Shown: positions 35,320 to 44,145, numbered from the stretch's first letter. The stretch is 46,018 bases of DNA from Clostridia bacterium (GCA_017512905.1 JAFWEL010000060.1:1-46018); one strand, 5' to 3'. The notes: generated by a model from the sequence alone, not told the origin. Made by a program: numbers and translations.

Positions 35320-36825
35320 ATGCAAAATGACGCGATTTTGACGATGCGCGGAATCACCAAGACTTTTCCGGGCACGATAGCGCTGAACAAGGTGGATTTC
35401 ACGCTGCGCAAGGGCGAAATCCACGCGCTGATGGGGGAAAACGGCGCGGGCAAATCCACGCTGATCAAGGTGCTGACGGGCGTCTATGAAAAGGACGAAG
35501 GCAGCATCTGGGTGGTGGGCGGCGAAGCCGAGGCCCACATCCACTCGCCCCAGGACGCGCAGAACATCGGCATCAGCACGGTGTATCAGGAAATCACCCT
35601 CTGCCCCAACCTGACGGTGGCGGAGAACATGTTCATCGGCCGCACCAGCGGCCAGACGGTCAACTGGAAGGAATACGAGAGCCGGGCCACGGCCATCCTG
35701 GACAACCTGGGCATCCCCGCCCGGGCCAAACAGCAGCTGGGCAGCTGTTCCCTGGCGGTGCAGCAGATGGTGGCCATCGGCCGCGCCGTGGACATGCAGT
35801 GCAAGGTGCTGATCCTGGACGAGCCCACCTCTTCGCTGGACGACAAGGAGGTGGCCATGCTGTTCAAGCTGATGCGCGAGCTGAAGGGCCGCGGCGTCGG
35901 CATCATATTCGTCACCCACTTCCTGGAACAGGTCTACGAGGTCTGCGACCGCATCACCGTGCTGCGCAACGGCGAGCTGGTGGGGGAATACGCCATCGAG
36001 GACCTGCCCCAGGTGGAGCTGGTGGCCAAGATGATGGGCAAGGACCTGAACGACCTGGAAAGCCTGGAGCAGGTGGGCCACAAGAGCGCAGGAGCCGACG
36101 AGGTCGTCTATGAGGCCGAGGGGCTTTCCAGCAGTGAGGCCCGCCCCTTCAACTTCAAGATCCGCAGGGGCGAGGTCAACGGCTTCACGGGCCTGCTGGG
36201 CTCGGGCCGCAGCGAGAGCGTGCGCGCCATCTTCGGCGCGGACCGGGTCACCGGCGGCAAGGTGCGGGTGAAGGGCAAGGACGTGAAGATCACCAATCCC
36301 CGGGAGGCCATGAAGAACGGCATCGGCTACCTGCCCGAGGACCGCAAGCGGGACGGCATCATCGCCGATCTCTCCGTGCGGGAGAACATCATACTGGCCC
36401 TCCAGGTGATGAAGGGCTTCTTCCACCCGATGAGCAAGGCCCAGATGCGCCAGTTCGCCGACGAGTACATCAAGGCGCTGCAGATTAAGACGGCCAGCCA
36501 GGATACCCCCATCAAGTCCCTCTCCGGCGGCAACCAGCAGAAGGTGATCCTGGCGCGATGGCTGCTGACCCACCCGGACTACCTGATCCTGGACGAGCCC
36601 ACCCGCGGCATCGACGTGGGCACGAAGCTGGAGATCCAGCGGCTGGTGCTGAAGCTGGCCGAGGAGAACATGAGCGTCACGTTCATCTCCTCGGAGATCG
36701 AGGAAATGCTGCGCACCTGCTCCCGGCTGATCGTCATGCGCGACCGCAAGATCGTGGGCGAGCTCACCGGCGACCAGCTGACCCAGGGCTATGTGATGAA
36801 GACCATTGCGGGAGGTGAACAGTGA
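35320..36825 (+). CDS. ytfR: YtfR-like double ATPase of sugar ABC importer
   Basis: The 501-residue protein has two fused ABC ATPase halves, the usual size for ribose/galactose-type importers. Half 1 has Walker A GENGAGKS, Q-loop region VYQEITLCPNLTVAENMF (typical of YtfR), a degenerate signature CSLAVQQ, and Walker B VLILDEPTSSL. Half 2 has GLLGSGRSES in place of a full Walker A, LSGGNQQK signature, and YLILDEPTRGID. ATG 35320 is preferred over the in-frame ATG 35284 because GGAAGGA lies before it. The stop is one base before the start of the first permease gene. It powers uptake at the inner face of the membrane. Confidence 0.93.
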   Translation: MQNDAILTMRGITKTFPGTIALNKVDFTLRKGEIHALMGENGAGKSTLIKVLTGVYEKDEGSIWVVGGEAEAHIHSPQDAQNIGISTVYQEITLCPNLTVAENMFIGRTSGQTVNWKEYESRATAILDNLGIPARAKQQLGSCSLAVQQMVAIGRAVDMQCKVLILDEPTSSLDDKEVAMLFKLMRELKGRGVGIIFVTHFLEQVYEVCDRITVLRNGELVGEYAIEDLPQVELVAKMMGKDLNDLESLEQVGHKSAGADEVVYEAEGLSSSEARPFNFKIRRGEVNGFTGLLGSGRSESVRAIFGADRVTGGKVRVKGKDVKITNPREAMKNGIGYLPEDRKRDGIIADLSVRENIILALQVMKGFFHPMSKAQMRQFADEYIKALQIKTASQDTPIKSLSGGNQQKVILARWLLTHPDYLILDEPTRGIDVGTKLEIQRLVLKLAEENMSVTFISSEIEEMLRTCSRLIVMRDRKIVGELTGDQLTQGYVMKTIAGGEQ

Positions 36826-36826
36826 T

Positions 36827-37903
36827 ATGCTGAATCGCAAGAAACTGACGGCCAGGCTGGGGCAGCTGCTGATCCCGCTGATTGCCCTGGCGCTGCTGCT
36901 GCTGTTCAACCTGCTGCGCGACCCGGGCTTCTTCGCCATCAAGGTGGCGGAGAACAGCATGGGCGGCAAGGTGCTGACCGGCAACCTGATCAGCATCATC
37001 GACAGCGCCAGCGAGCTGGCCATTATCGCCATGGGCATGACCCTGGTCACCGCGGCCTGCGGCGGACAGGACATCTCCGTGGGCGCGGTGGGCGCCATCT
37101 CCGGCGCGGTGTTTGTCAAGGTGCTCCAGGGCATGGGCGCCATCACCGGCCCCTCGGTGCTGTTGGGCCTGGTGGCCTGCTGCCTGGCGACGATCTGCTT
37201 CAAGCTGTTCAACGGCACGCTGGTGGCCGTGTTCAGGATCCAGCCGATGATCGCCACGCTGATACTCTACTCCTGCGGCCGTTCCATCGCCTACTGGATC
37301 AACGGCGACGCCACGCCCCAGCTGAACAGCCCCATACTCTCCGCCATCGGCATGACCATCCCGGGCATCCCGGTGCCCACGCCCATCTTCGCGGTGCTGC
37401 TGGTGGGCCTGCTGCTGGCGCTGGTGTTCCGCTTCACCAACATCAGCCTGTACACCCAGTCCGTGGGCATCAACCAGGGCGCGGCCCGGCTGAACGGCAT
37501 CAACCCCACCTTCATCAAGCTGCTGAGCTTCGTGTTGCTGGGCGTGTGCGTGTCGGTGGCCAGCGTCATCGGCATCAGCCGACTGGGGCAGCTGAACCAC
37601 AAGACCCTGCTGGTGGACATCGAGATGGACGCCATACTGGCCGTGGCTATCGGCGGCAACAACCTGGGCGGCGGCAAGTTCAAGATCAGTGGCAGCATAC
37701 TGGGCGCTTACATCATCCAGATGCTGACCACCACGCTGTACGCCATGAATGTCAGCCCCGTCAATGTCAAGGCCTACAAGGCCATCGTCATCATCATCAT
37801 TGTGGTCGCTGGCTCCCCGGTGGTGAAGGAGAAGCTGGCCGGCCTGTTCAGGAAAAAGCGCTCCGGCGGCTTTCCCGCCGCGGCGAAGAAGGGGGTGGGC
37901 TGA
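36827..37903 (+). CDS. ytfT: YtfT-like permease of sugar ABC importer
   Basis: The 358-residue, strongly hydrophobic protein belongs to the BPD_transp_2 (RbsC-like) permease family. It has about eight to ten membrane segments, the GQDISVGAVGAISG block near residue 85, and the late AVAIGGNNLGGGKFKISGS segment that contacts the ATPase. ATG 36827 has GGAGGTG nine bases upstream, overlapping the end of the ATPase gene. The two permeases would form the heterodimeric channel of the importer. Confidence 0.9.
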   Translation: MLNRKKLTARLGQLLIPLIALALLLLFNLLRDPGFFAIKVAENSMGGKVLTGNLISIIDSASELAIIAMGMTLVTAACGGQDISVGAVGAISGAVFVKVLQGMGAITGPSVLLGLVACCLATICFKLFNGTLVAVFRIQPMIATLILYSCGRSIAYWINGDATPQLNSPILSAIGMTIPGIPVPTPIFAVLLVGLLLALVFRFTNISLYTQSVGINQGAARLNGINPTFIKLLSFVLLGVCVSVASVIGISRLGQLNHKTLLVDIEMDAILAVAIGGNNLGGGKFKISGSILGAYIIQMLTTTLYAMNVSPVNVKAYKAIVIIIIVVAGSPVVKEKLAGLFRKKRSGGFPAAAKKGVG

Positions 37904-38962
37904 GTGACGGGCGCGAACAATGCTTCCAGGACACGGCGCAGGGAACCCCTCACCGATGCCCAGCTGCTGACCACCATCAGCATTTGCATCTTCGTGGTGA
38001 TGTACGCCGCGGCCATGGTCTTCCTGGGCGGCGGATTCCTGAAGGTGCAGCAGATCTTTGATCTGCTCAACGACAACGCGGCGCTGATCATCATCTCCTG
38101 CAGCCTGACCATCGTCATGATCGGCGGCGGCATCAACATCAGCGTCGGCGGCGTAATCGGCTTCACCGTCATGAGCTGCGCGCTGTTCCTGAACGCCCAC
38201 GAGGGCGGGCCGATGACCATCGTACTGACGGTGCTACTGGCTCTGGGCATCGGCCTGGCCTTCGGTGTGCTGGAGGGCTTCCTGGTTTCCTACCTGGAGA
38301 TCCAGCCCTTCATCGTCACGCTGGCCGGCATGTTCCTCTCCCGTGGCCTGACCACGATGCTGTCGGTCAACCCGGTGAAGGTGACCCACGAGGGCTTCCT
38401 GGCCCTGGTGAAGGCCAAGATCAAGATCCCGTGGCTGGGCTACATCGCCCAGAACGGCAACCTGATCCCCGCCAAGCTGGAAATCGGCGCGGTGGTGGCC
38501 CTGTGCGTGGTGCTGCTGGTCTACCTGATGCTGCGCCACCTGCGCTTCGGCCGCAACATCTACGCCCTGGGCGGCAACCGCCAGAGCGCGCTGATGCTGG
38601 GCATCAACGTCAAGTCCACCTGCTTCTGGAGCTACGTGCTCTCCGGCCTGCTCAGCGGCCTGGCCGGCCTGGTGTTCATCATGCACAAGCCCGCCGGCAA
38701 CGCCAGCGTGGCCATGCGCAGCGAGATGGACGCCATTGCGGCCTCCATCATCGGCGGCACGCTGCTGACCGGCGGCGTGGGCAACGTGGTCGGTACCCTC
38801 TTCGGTGTGATGATCCTGGCCACGATCCAGAAGATCATCGCCCTGAGCCCCTTGAACGCCTCCTGGTGGCAGGAGATGGCCAGCGGCGCGATGCTGGGCT
38901 TCTTCATCATCCTGCAGAGCGTGGTGCTGTCCAACCGCTCGAAGCACAAGAAGGCGAACTGA
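37904..38962 (+). CDS. yjfF: YjfF-like second permease of sugar ABC importer
   Basis: The 352-residue protein is a second BPD_transp_2 permease with GGGINISVGGVIGF and ASIIGGTLLTGGVGNVVG blocks. It begins with GTG directly after the TGA of the first permease gene, so translation is probably coupled. Having two different permeases with one double ATPase is typical of YtfQRT-YjfF systems, which supports that assignment over ribose or galactoside systems. A GC-rich hairpin follows 17 bp after the stop. Confidence 0.9.
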   Translation: MTGANNASRTRRREPLTDAQLLTTISICIFVVMYAAAMVFLGGGFLKVQQIFDLLNDNAALIIISCSLTIVMIGGGINISVGGVIGFTVMSCALFLNAHEGGPMTIVLTVLLALGIGLAFGVLEGFLVSYLEIQPFIVTLAGMFLSRGLTTMLSVNPVKVTHEGFLALVKAKIKIPWLGYIAQNGNLIPAKLEIGAVVALCVVLLVYLMLRHLRFGRNIYALGGNRQSALMLGINVKSTCFWSYVLSGLLSGLAGLVFIMHKPAGNASVAMRSEMDAIAASIIGGTLLTGGVGNVVGTLFGVMILATIQKIIALSPLNASWWQEMASGAMLGFFIILQSVVLSNRSKHKKAN

Positions 38963-38979
38963 CCTCTGGCGAAGCAATC

Positions 38980-39004
38980 CCCCCGATCCCGACGGGGTCG
39001 GGGG
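38980..39004 (+). terminator. Hairpin at end of sugar importer operon
   Basis: CCCCCGATCCC (38980-38990) pairs with GGGGTCGGGGG (38994-39004), with one G-T pair and a 3-base loop. The following sequence has only a mixed A/T run, so it is a weaker terminator by sequence rule. Confidence 0.6.
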
Positions 39005-39034
39005 CGATTATTATCCCAATATTGACATCACGGG

Positions 39035-39063
39035 TTGCATTAATTGAAGAGATATGTTAAAAT
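39035..39063 (+). promoter_or_regulatory. Predicted promoter of the DtxR/MntR-type regulator gene
   Basis: TTGCAT (39035-39040) and TAAAAT (39058-39063) are 17 bp apart. A perfect TTGACA at 39022 has no -10 at a proper distance. The gene start is about 25 bases after the -10, so the leader is very short. Confidence 0.5.
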
Positions 39064-39090
39064 GGCTTTGAACTACATGAAAGGAGACAA

Positions 39091-39510
39091 ATGGCCGGCG
39101 GCACCCGCGCCATGTGGAACAGCACCATGAGAATACACAAATCTGCGGAAGACTATCTGGAGATGATCCTTCGCCTGACGGAGGAGAAGGGCTATGCCCG
39201 TTCCGTGGATATCGCTATGGGGTTGGGCGTCAGCAAGCCCTCGGTGAGTGTGGCTATGAAGCAGCTGCGCGAGGGCGGCTACATCGTCATGGATAAGGAC
39301 AATTACATCTCCCTGACCGACACCGGCATGGAGATCGCCCATCGCATCTACGAGCGCCACAAGGTGCTCACCCGGATGCTGACGATGATCGGCGTGGACG
39401 AAAAGACCGCCGAGGACGACGCCTGCAAGGTGGAGCACGACATCTCCGTGCAGACCTTCACCGCCCTCAAGGACCAGCTTGAGAAGATGGAGGCCAAGCG
39501 GCAGCAGTAG
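39091..39510 (+). CDS. DtxR/MntR-family metal-dependent transcription regulator
   Basis: The 139-residue product has an N-terminal winged helix with RSVDIAMGLGVSKPSVSVAMKQL as recognition region, then LTDTGMEIAHRIYERHKVL and a C-terminal VEHDIS dimer and metal region. D21 and E24 (in SAEDYLEM) and the VEH motif correspond to MntR metal ligands. It lacks the third SH3 domain of DtxR, so it is of MntR size. ATG 39091 has AAGGAG upstream; an internal ATG at 39127 gives a more standard N-terminus but has no ribosome site. No metal transporter is adjacent, so manganese or iron dependence is inferred from family. Confidence 0.85.
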   Translation: MAGGTRAMWNSTMRIHKSAEDYLEMILRLTEEKGYARSVDIAMGLGVSKPSVSVAMKQLREGGYIVMDKDNYISLTDTGMEIAHRIYERHKVLTRMLTMIGVDEKTAEDDACKVEHDISVQTFTALKDQLEKMEAKRQQ

Positions 39511-39523
39511 GAGAAGACGACAG

Positions 39524-39560
39524 ACCAGGGGGAGCGCGAATGCGCTCCCCCTGGTTGGTT
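39524..39560 (+). terminator. Terminator after the metalloregulator gene
   Basis: A perfect 14-bp stem (39524-39537 with 39542-39555) has a GAAT loop and is followed by TGGTTT. The 39556-39728 stretch holds an imperfect TGATTTAT/ATAAATCA hairpin (39690-39715) related to the dispersed CTGATTTGTCGC repeat. Confidence 0.75.
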
Positions 39561-39728
39561 TGCAGGATGGATTATACTATCATGCGCCGCATCGCCTCCC
39601 TCCGCTCGACTTAGACAGAACGAAGGATCTGCTCCGCATATGGTTGGTTTTGGATTGAGCTTGGAATAAATATCTGTATCGACGGCCTTTGATTTATTAC
39701 GGTGGCGATAAATCAGGATTTCTATACC

Positions 39729-39757
39729 TTGCATTTCCCGACGGATTGGTTTATATT
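39729..39757 (+). promoter_or_regulatory. Predicted promoter of the cardiolipin synthase gene
   Basis: TTGCAT (39729-39734) and TATATT (39752-39757) are 17 bp apart in AT-rich DNA, 42 bases before the start codon. Confidence 0.6.
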
Positions 39758-39799
39758 ATATAGGGATATTATTCCTCAAACCAATTTTTCGAGGCAGGT

Positions 39800-41410
39800 A
39801 TGGGCGACAGCAACAGAAATGGCAGGCGAAGCGGGCAGGGCAGCGAGGAGCGCCGGCTTCTGAAAAAAGGCAAGCGGGGCATACTGAACGTCATCTTCGG
39901 GCGCACGATGCTGGTGGTGCTGACGATGGCGTTGCAGATTGCGCTGCTGATATTCATCTTCAGCTCGCTGCAATCCATGCAGTCGATGCTGCCCATCTAT
40001 TATGTGCTGATGATTTTGCTGTACGGCGCGATGATACTGCACCTGGTAAACAAAAACACGGAGCCTACAAGCAAGATCACCTGGATTCTGCTTGTGGTGC
40101 TGGCCCCGCCGGTGGGCCTGGCCCTGTATTCCTTTGTGGAGCTGGACATTGGCCACCGGGTGCTGAACCGCCGCCTGGGTGAGCTGATGGAGGAGACTGC
40201 CATGCTGATGCCCGAGCCCGTCGAACTGCCTGAGCGGGCGGCGCTGGCCGCGCCCGAGCTCGCGGGCCTGTCCCGGTACACCTGGGAGCACGGACGCTTT
40301 CCCCTTTACGGCAATACCGACGCCCGCTACCTGTCCAGTGGCGAAGCCTCGCTGGAGGCGATGCTGGAGGACCTGCGCGCCGCGAAGGACTTCATCTTCC
40401 TGGAATTCTTCATCATCGACGAGGGCTATATGTGGGGCCGGGTGCTGAAGGTGCTGGAGGACAAGGCCCGGGAGGGCGTGGAGGTGCGGGTGATGTACGA
40501 CGGCACCTGCGCCCTGTTTCGGCTGCCCTACCGCTACCCGGAGATGTTGGAGAAGCTGGGCATACGCTGCAAGATGTTTTCGCCCATACGGCCCGTGATC
40601 TCCGCCCACTACAACAACCGCGACCATCGCAAGATCCTGGTGATCGACGGGCGCGTGGCCTATACCGGCGGCGTGAACCTGGCGGACGAGTATGTGAACA
40701 GGATCGAGCGCTTCGGCCACTGGAAGGACGTCTCCCTTCGACTGGAGGGCGCGGCGGTGCGCTCCTTCACGCTGATGTTTTTGCAGATGTGGAACGTGAA
40801 CGAGTCCGGCGACCGCTATGCCCATTACCTGGACGCCCCCGCCGGCGGCCCGGTGGCGGCTCCCGGCTGGGTGCTGCCCTACGGCGACAGCCCCGTGGAC
40901 AACGAGCGGGTGGGAGAGCTGGTCTATACGGACATTCTCAGCCGCGCCCAGAGGTATGTGCACATCATGACGCCCTACCTGATCCTGGACACGGAGATGC
41001 TCGCGGCCCTGACCTTCGCTGCCAAGCGGGGTGTGGAGGTCTGCATACTGCTGCCCCACATCCCGGACAAGCGCTATGCCTTCGCCCTGGCCAAGACCCA
41101 CTATGCCGAGCTGCTGCAGGCGGGGGTGCGGATATTCGAATACACGCCCGGCTTTGTCCACGCGAAGACGTTTGTATCCGACGACTGCAAGGCGGTGGTG
41201 GGCACCATCAACCTGGACTACCGCAGCTTCTATCTGCACTTTGAATGCGCGGCCTACCTGCGGGATGTGCCCACCGTGGCGGACGTCGAGGCCGATTTCC
41301 AGGCCACCGTCGCCCAGAGTCAGGAGATCTTCATCGGAGATCTGAAGCGCATCCCCCTCATCACCCGCCTGGCGGGCTGGCTGCTGAAGGTGTTCGCGCC
41401 GGTGATGTGA
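39800..41410 (+). CDS. cls: Cardiolipin synthase (phospholipase D family)
   Basis: The 536-residue membrane protein joins two phosphatidylglycerol molecules into cardiolipin plus glycerol. A basic cytoplasmic start is followed by two to three membrane segments (about residues 34-110), then two PLD catalytic motifs: H276-x-K278-x4-D283 in the DHRKILVID block and H454-x-K456-x4-D461 in the VHAKTFVSDD block. The GGVNLADEY and GTINLDYRS segments after each motif are typical of bacterial Cls. Length is slightly above the usual 480-510 because of the hydrophilic N-terminus. Start ATG 39800 has GAGG upstream. It appears to be a single-gene unit. Confidence 0.92.
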   Translation: MGDSNRNGRRSGQGSEERRLLKKGKRGILNVIFGRTMLVVLTMALQIALLIFIFSSLQSMQSMLPIYYVLMILLYGAMILHLVNKNTEPTSKITWILLVVLAPPVGLALYSFVELDIGHRVLNRRLGELMEETAMLMPEPVELPERAALAAPELAGLSRYTWEHGRFPLYGNTDARYLSSGEASLEAMLEDLRAAKDFIFLEFFIIDEGYMWGRVLKVLEDKAREGVEVRVMYDGTCALFRLPYRYPEMLEKLGIRCKMFSPIRPVISAHYNNRDHRKILVIDGRVAYTGGVNLADEYVNRIERFGHWKDVSLRLEGAAVRSFTLMFLQMWNVNESGDRYAHYLDAPAGGPVAAPGWVLPYGDSPVDNERVGELVYTDILSRAQRYVHIMTPYLILDTEMLAALTFAAKRGVEVCILLPHIPDKRYAFALAKTHYAELLQAGVRIFEYTPGFVHAKTFVSDDCKAVVGTINLDYRSFYLHFECAAYLRDVPTVADVEADFQATVAQSQEIFIGDLKRIPLITRLAGWLLKVFAPVM

Positions 41411-41518
41411 AGAAGCGGCAAGTGAGAATCCGTCAGGAGGTTGACACGGAAGCGGGAGTATTGCATACGCGTGTCTATTCAGTCAGTAGTATCTGGTGGT
41501 TAGTATTTAGTGATGGTG

Positions 41519-41540
41519 CAAATCCCTACGGGATTTGTTT
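41519..41540 (+). terminator. Small hairpin with T-run, likely terminator of cls
   Basis: CAAATCCC (41519-41526) pairs with GGGATTTG (41530-41537), followed by TTT. It lies 109 bp after the cls stop and resembles the AAATCC-GTA-AGGATT hairpin at 41595-41610, so it may be a repeat module rather than a dedicated terminator. Confidence 0.5.
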
Positions 41541-41899
41541 GATTCATTGGAAACGACAGTGATTTCAACGTTTTTCGGCCCTTTATTCAAAAGAAATCCG
41601 TAAGGATTTTCGACGCGAAGCTAGTCCTTTAGGGCTCCTCCACGAACCACTAAATGCTAAATACTGAATCCTGATTTGTCGCAATGCGACAAATCAGGAT
41701 TTGCCCGTCTCAACAGTTGCCTGAATTTTCGATTCTCCACGTTTCTTTGGGGATTCCTCCTCTCAGTCACGGTTACGCCGTGCCGGCACACGGGGTCTAC
41801 CGGCCCGGTCTCACTGGGCGAGCCAGGCGCTAATATTATTTTAGACTGAGAAGAGTATTATTACAGCGCCGCGGGGCGGGTTTGTCAGGAAGGCGATTG
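41541..41899. repeat. Gene-free stretch made of short palindromic repeat modules
   Basis: No gene is visible. In order it holds: an AAATCC/GGATTT hairpin (41595-41610); the 23-bp module CGACGCGAAGCTAGTCCTTT-AGG (41611-41633), identical to 32-54; a perfect 17-bp-arm palindrome with core TTTGTCGCAATGCGACAAA (41667-41701); a CACGG/CCGTG hairpin preceded by CCTCTCAGT (41758-41782); and an AT-rich stem with GGCGCT/AGCGCC ends (41826-41870). The stretch lies between two convergent genes and so tolerates repeats. Confidence 0.75.
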
Positions 41900-42526
41900 T
41901 CAACCGAGGGTGCCGGCATACCACGTCAGCCGGTCGGCGAGGGTCCCCATCACATACCACAGGGTTTCATAGTGCATGAACTGCAGGGCGTTTTCGTCGA
42001 ACAGGTATTTGATATTGGCGGGAAATTCGTCGTCACCGTCCCAGTACTGGAACAGGATCTGGAAATCCCGGAACACGGGGATGGCGTAGCCCACGTCGGC
42101 CTTGCCGGTGGGCACGCCGCCCAGCCGCCGGCAGGCGGCGGCCAGGGCATCGCACCGGTCCTGGAACCGGGCGGCGGTGCCCTCGTGGCTGAGGGTGCGG
42201 TCGTGGCCTGCGCCGATGATGCCGCCCAGCGTGCTGATGCTGCTCCAGCGGCCCGTGGGCACGGGGCGGACATCCGAGCGGGTCAGCAGGTCAAACAGCG
42301 CCATGCCCTCGTTGACAAAGCCCGGGGCGCGGTATTCCCCCTCGGCGGGCGCACAGGCATAGCCCACATCGCCGGTGCGCCGGTCGATGCGCAGCTTCTG
42401 TCCCATGTAGTCGGCATACAGAAAGCCGTCGTCGTGCTCCAGCGCCCAGCGCCGGATCATCGCCTCCTGGTCGTAGCCCAGGAACAGCGTCTGGGCCTGG
42501 GCGAGCATCCTGTCGTAGTTGGACAT
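41900..42526 (-). CDS. DUF3786 domain protein
   Basis: The 208-residue product matches the DUF3786 pattern: an N-terminal stretch with the internal GQKLRIDRRTGDV block, then GGVPTGKADVGYAIPVF and the conserved WDGDDEFPANIKYLFD segment. No signal or membrane segment is seen. Members of this family occur in anaerobic bacteria, at times near corrinoid or redox genes, but no such gene is here. The start codon lies two bases after the stop of the thrH-type gene with a weak ribosome site, so it is probably translated by coupling. Function unknown. Confidence 0.8.
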   Translation of the reverse strand: MSNYDRMLAQAQTLFLGYDQEAMIRRWALEHDDGFLYADYMGQKLRIDRRTGDVGYACAPAEGEYRAPGFVNEGMALFDLLTRSDVRPVPTGRWSSISTLGGIIGAGHDRTLSHEGTAARFQDRCDALAAACRRLGGVPTGKADVGYAIPVFRDFQILFQYWDGDDEFPANIKYLFDENALQFMHYETLWYVMGTLADRLTWYAGTLG

Positions 42527-42528
42527 CT

Positions 42529-43137
42529 CTACAGCGCCTCGAATATCGCTTCCTTCAGCCCGTCGAAGGTCTCGAAGTGCCGAAGGTCCGGGTTGTCGGC
42601 GATGATTTGCTCGGTGGAGCGGAACAGGAAGCCGGCCTTGCTGGCGCGGATCATGCCCAGGTCGTTGTAGCTGTCGCCGCAGGCGATGGTGTCAAAGCCC
42701 ACCGACTGAAGGGCCTTCACGGTGCTCAGCTTCGACTGGGCCACGCGGATTTTGTAGTCCGCGATCATGCCGTCCGCGCCCACCTCCAGCGCGTTGCACA
42801 GCAGCGTGGGCCAGCCCAGCTTTTCCATCAGCGGTTGGGCGAACTGGGTGAAGGTGTCGCTGAGGATCACCGCCTGGGTGCGGGCGCGCAGCGCGTCGAG
42901 GAATTCCTTCGCGCCGGGCAGCGGGTCGATCCTGCGGATCGTGGCCTGGATATCCTTCAGCCCCAGGCCGTGCTCCCGCAGTATGCCCAGCCGCCAGCGC
43001 ATCAGCTTGTCGTAATCGGGCTCGTCCCGCGTGGTGCGCCGCAGCTCGGGGATGCCGCTGGCCTCGGAAAAAGCGATCCAGATCTCAGGCACCAGTACGC
43101 CCTCCAGATCCAGGCAGACGATGTTCAGTTCGCTCAT
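42529..43137 (-). CDS. thrH: ThrH-type phosphoserine phosphatase/homoserine phosphotransferase
   Basis: The 202-residue HAD-family protein closely follows Pseudomonas ThrH: CLDLEGVLVPEIWIAFSE at the start (nucleophile D10), TTRDEPDYD, VILSDTFTQF (motif II Ser), PTLLCNALEV and CGDSYNDLGM (motif IV). ThrH removes phosphate from phosphoserine, and can transfer it to homoserine, so a role in serine or threonine synthesis is expected in the cytoplasm. The ribosome site is weak. It lies 64 bp after the EamA gene and directly before the DUF3786 gene, suggesting one leftward unit; a possible internal promoter TTGTAA-17 bp-TAAACT overlaps the end of the EamA gene. Confidence 0.9.
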   Translation of the reverse strand: MSELNIVCLDLEGVLVPEIWIAFSEASGIPELRRTTRDEPDYDKLMRWRLGILREHGLGLKDIQATIRRIDPLPGAKEFLDALRARTQAVILSDTFTQFAQPLMEKLGWPTLLCNALEVGADGMIADYKIRVAQSKLSTVKALQSVGFDTIACGDSYNDLGMIRASKAGFLFRSTEQIIADNPDLRHFETFDGLKEAIFEAL

Positions 43138-43201
43138 GTTCTACACTCACTTTCGCTCGTAATGGAATCAGTTTACCACATTATCCCGGGAATTACAAGG
43201 C

Positions 43202-44032
43202 TCATTCGCCGTCCCGCGCGGGCATCAGCGCATAGACGGTGGCGGCCGCCAGCACGATGGACGCGCCGACGACGGTCAGCCTGCCGGGCCGTTCGCCCAC
43301 CAGGAGGAAGGCCCACACCGGGTTCAGGATCGGCTCCAGGTTGGACAGCAGCGCCGCCGATACCGGGGAGACGTTGCTCATGGATTTCGAAATGAAGAAA
43401 TAACCGCCCGCCAGGCAGAAGCCCAGAGCCACCGCCGTCAGCCAGTGCACGGGATTCGCCGTGACGCCGGGGTCGAAAAAGGCGTTGAGCGCGAAGGGGG
43501 CGCAGAACACCATGCCCAGGTAGGAGTAGTCCCTGGGATCGGCTCCGGGCATGCGCGCGCAGAAGAACACCAGCGAGAAGGTTACCGCCGCCATCAGAGC
43601 GATGACATCGCCCAGGACGTTGCCTCCGGCGAGCCCCTCCCAGCTGCACAGCACCACGCCGGCCATGATGCAGCCGGCGATGACCAGCTGCCGCAAACCG
43701 GGCCTCTGGCCGTAGAAGATCCACGAGAACAGGATCACGAAGGCCGGCATCGCGTATTGCAACACGATGGCGTTGGCCGAGGTGGTCAGCTTGACCGCGA
43801 CCATGTACAGCACGCCCGTCAGCGCCGTTCCCGCCGCCCCCAGCAGCGTCCCCTTCGTCAGCCTCACCCTTACCCCCCGCCGCGCAAAGGCCAGCAGCAC
43901 CGCCGCCACCAGCGAGCGCATGCCGTTGATGGTGAAGCTGTTCCAGGGCAGGGATTTACTCAGCGCGCCGGCAAAGCTCCAGCTGATGGCGGCCAGCGCC
44001 ACCTGCAGCGCGCCCAAACGGGATCTGGTCAT
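43202..44032 (-). CDS. EamA-family (DMT) membrane transporter
   Basis: The 276-residue protein has about ten membrane segments in two EamA halves; half 1 begins LAAISWSFAGALSKSLPWNSF and half 2 includes LLSNLEPILNPVWAFLLVGE, the typical PxxA/E-rich signature. Such proteins export amino acids or other small metabolites or take up nucleotide-sugars; the substrate cannot be read here. ATG 44032 is chosen over an upstream frame extension of 22 codons, which would cover a palindromic repeat, and because AAGGAAG stands before it. Adjacency to a ThrH-type enzyme makes an amino-acid substrate plausible (inference). Confidence 0.88.
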   Translation of the reverse strand: MTRSRLGALQVALAAISWSFAGALSKSLPWNSFTINGMRSLVAAVLLAFARRGVRVRLTKGTLLGAAGTALTGVLYMVAVKLTTSANAIVLQYAMPAFVILFSWIFYGQRPGLRQLVIAGCIMAGVVLCSWEGLAGGNVLGDVIALMAAVTFSLVFFCARMPGADPRDYSYLGMVFCAPFALNAFFDPGVTANPVHWLTAVALGFCLAGGYFFISKSMSNVSPVSAALLSNLEPILNPVWAFLLVGERPGRLTVVGASIVLAAATVYALMPARDGE

Positions 44033-44060
44033 GGGAAAGCACTTCCTTTTTGGAGAGGTA

Positions 44061-44095
44061 AATTCTGATTTGTGGCTTTGCGACAAATCGGAATT
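44061..44095. repeat. CTGATTTGT-type palindrome in the leader of the EamA gene
   Basis: AATTCTGATTTGT (44061-44073) pairs with ACAAATCGGAATT (44083-44095), with one G-T pair. It is a diverged copy of the palindrome at 41667-41701. Because it lies between promoter and ribosome site, it would be a stem in the mRNA leader. Confidence 0.75.
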
Positions 44096-44103
44096 CACAT
44101 TTC

Positions 44104-44132
44104 ATTATCGCATCATCGACGCTTTTCGTCAA
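44104..44132 (-). promoter_or_regulatory. Predicted promoter of the EamA-thrH-DUF3786 unit
   Basis: On the minus strand TTGACG (44127-44132) and GATAAT (44104-44109) are 17 bp apart. Transcription would start near 44097, giving a leader of about 65 bases that holds the palindrome at 44061-44095. Confidence 0.6.
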
Positions 44133-44145
44133 TCCCCGCGCATCC

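Noticed and set aside
35251-38200. Long minus-strand open frames opposite the importer genes
   Set aside because: Products are His/Gln/Ala-rich and typical of reverse frames of GC-rich genes; the plus-strand genes are clear ABC importer parts.
39022-39027. Perfect TTGACA as -35 for the metalloregulator gene
   Set aside because: No -10 element lies 16-18 bp downstream; the TTGCAT/TAAAAT pair fits better.
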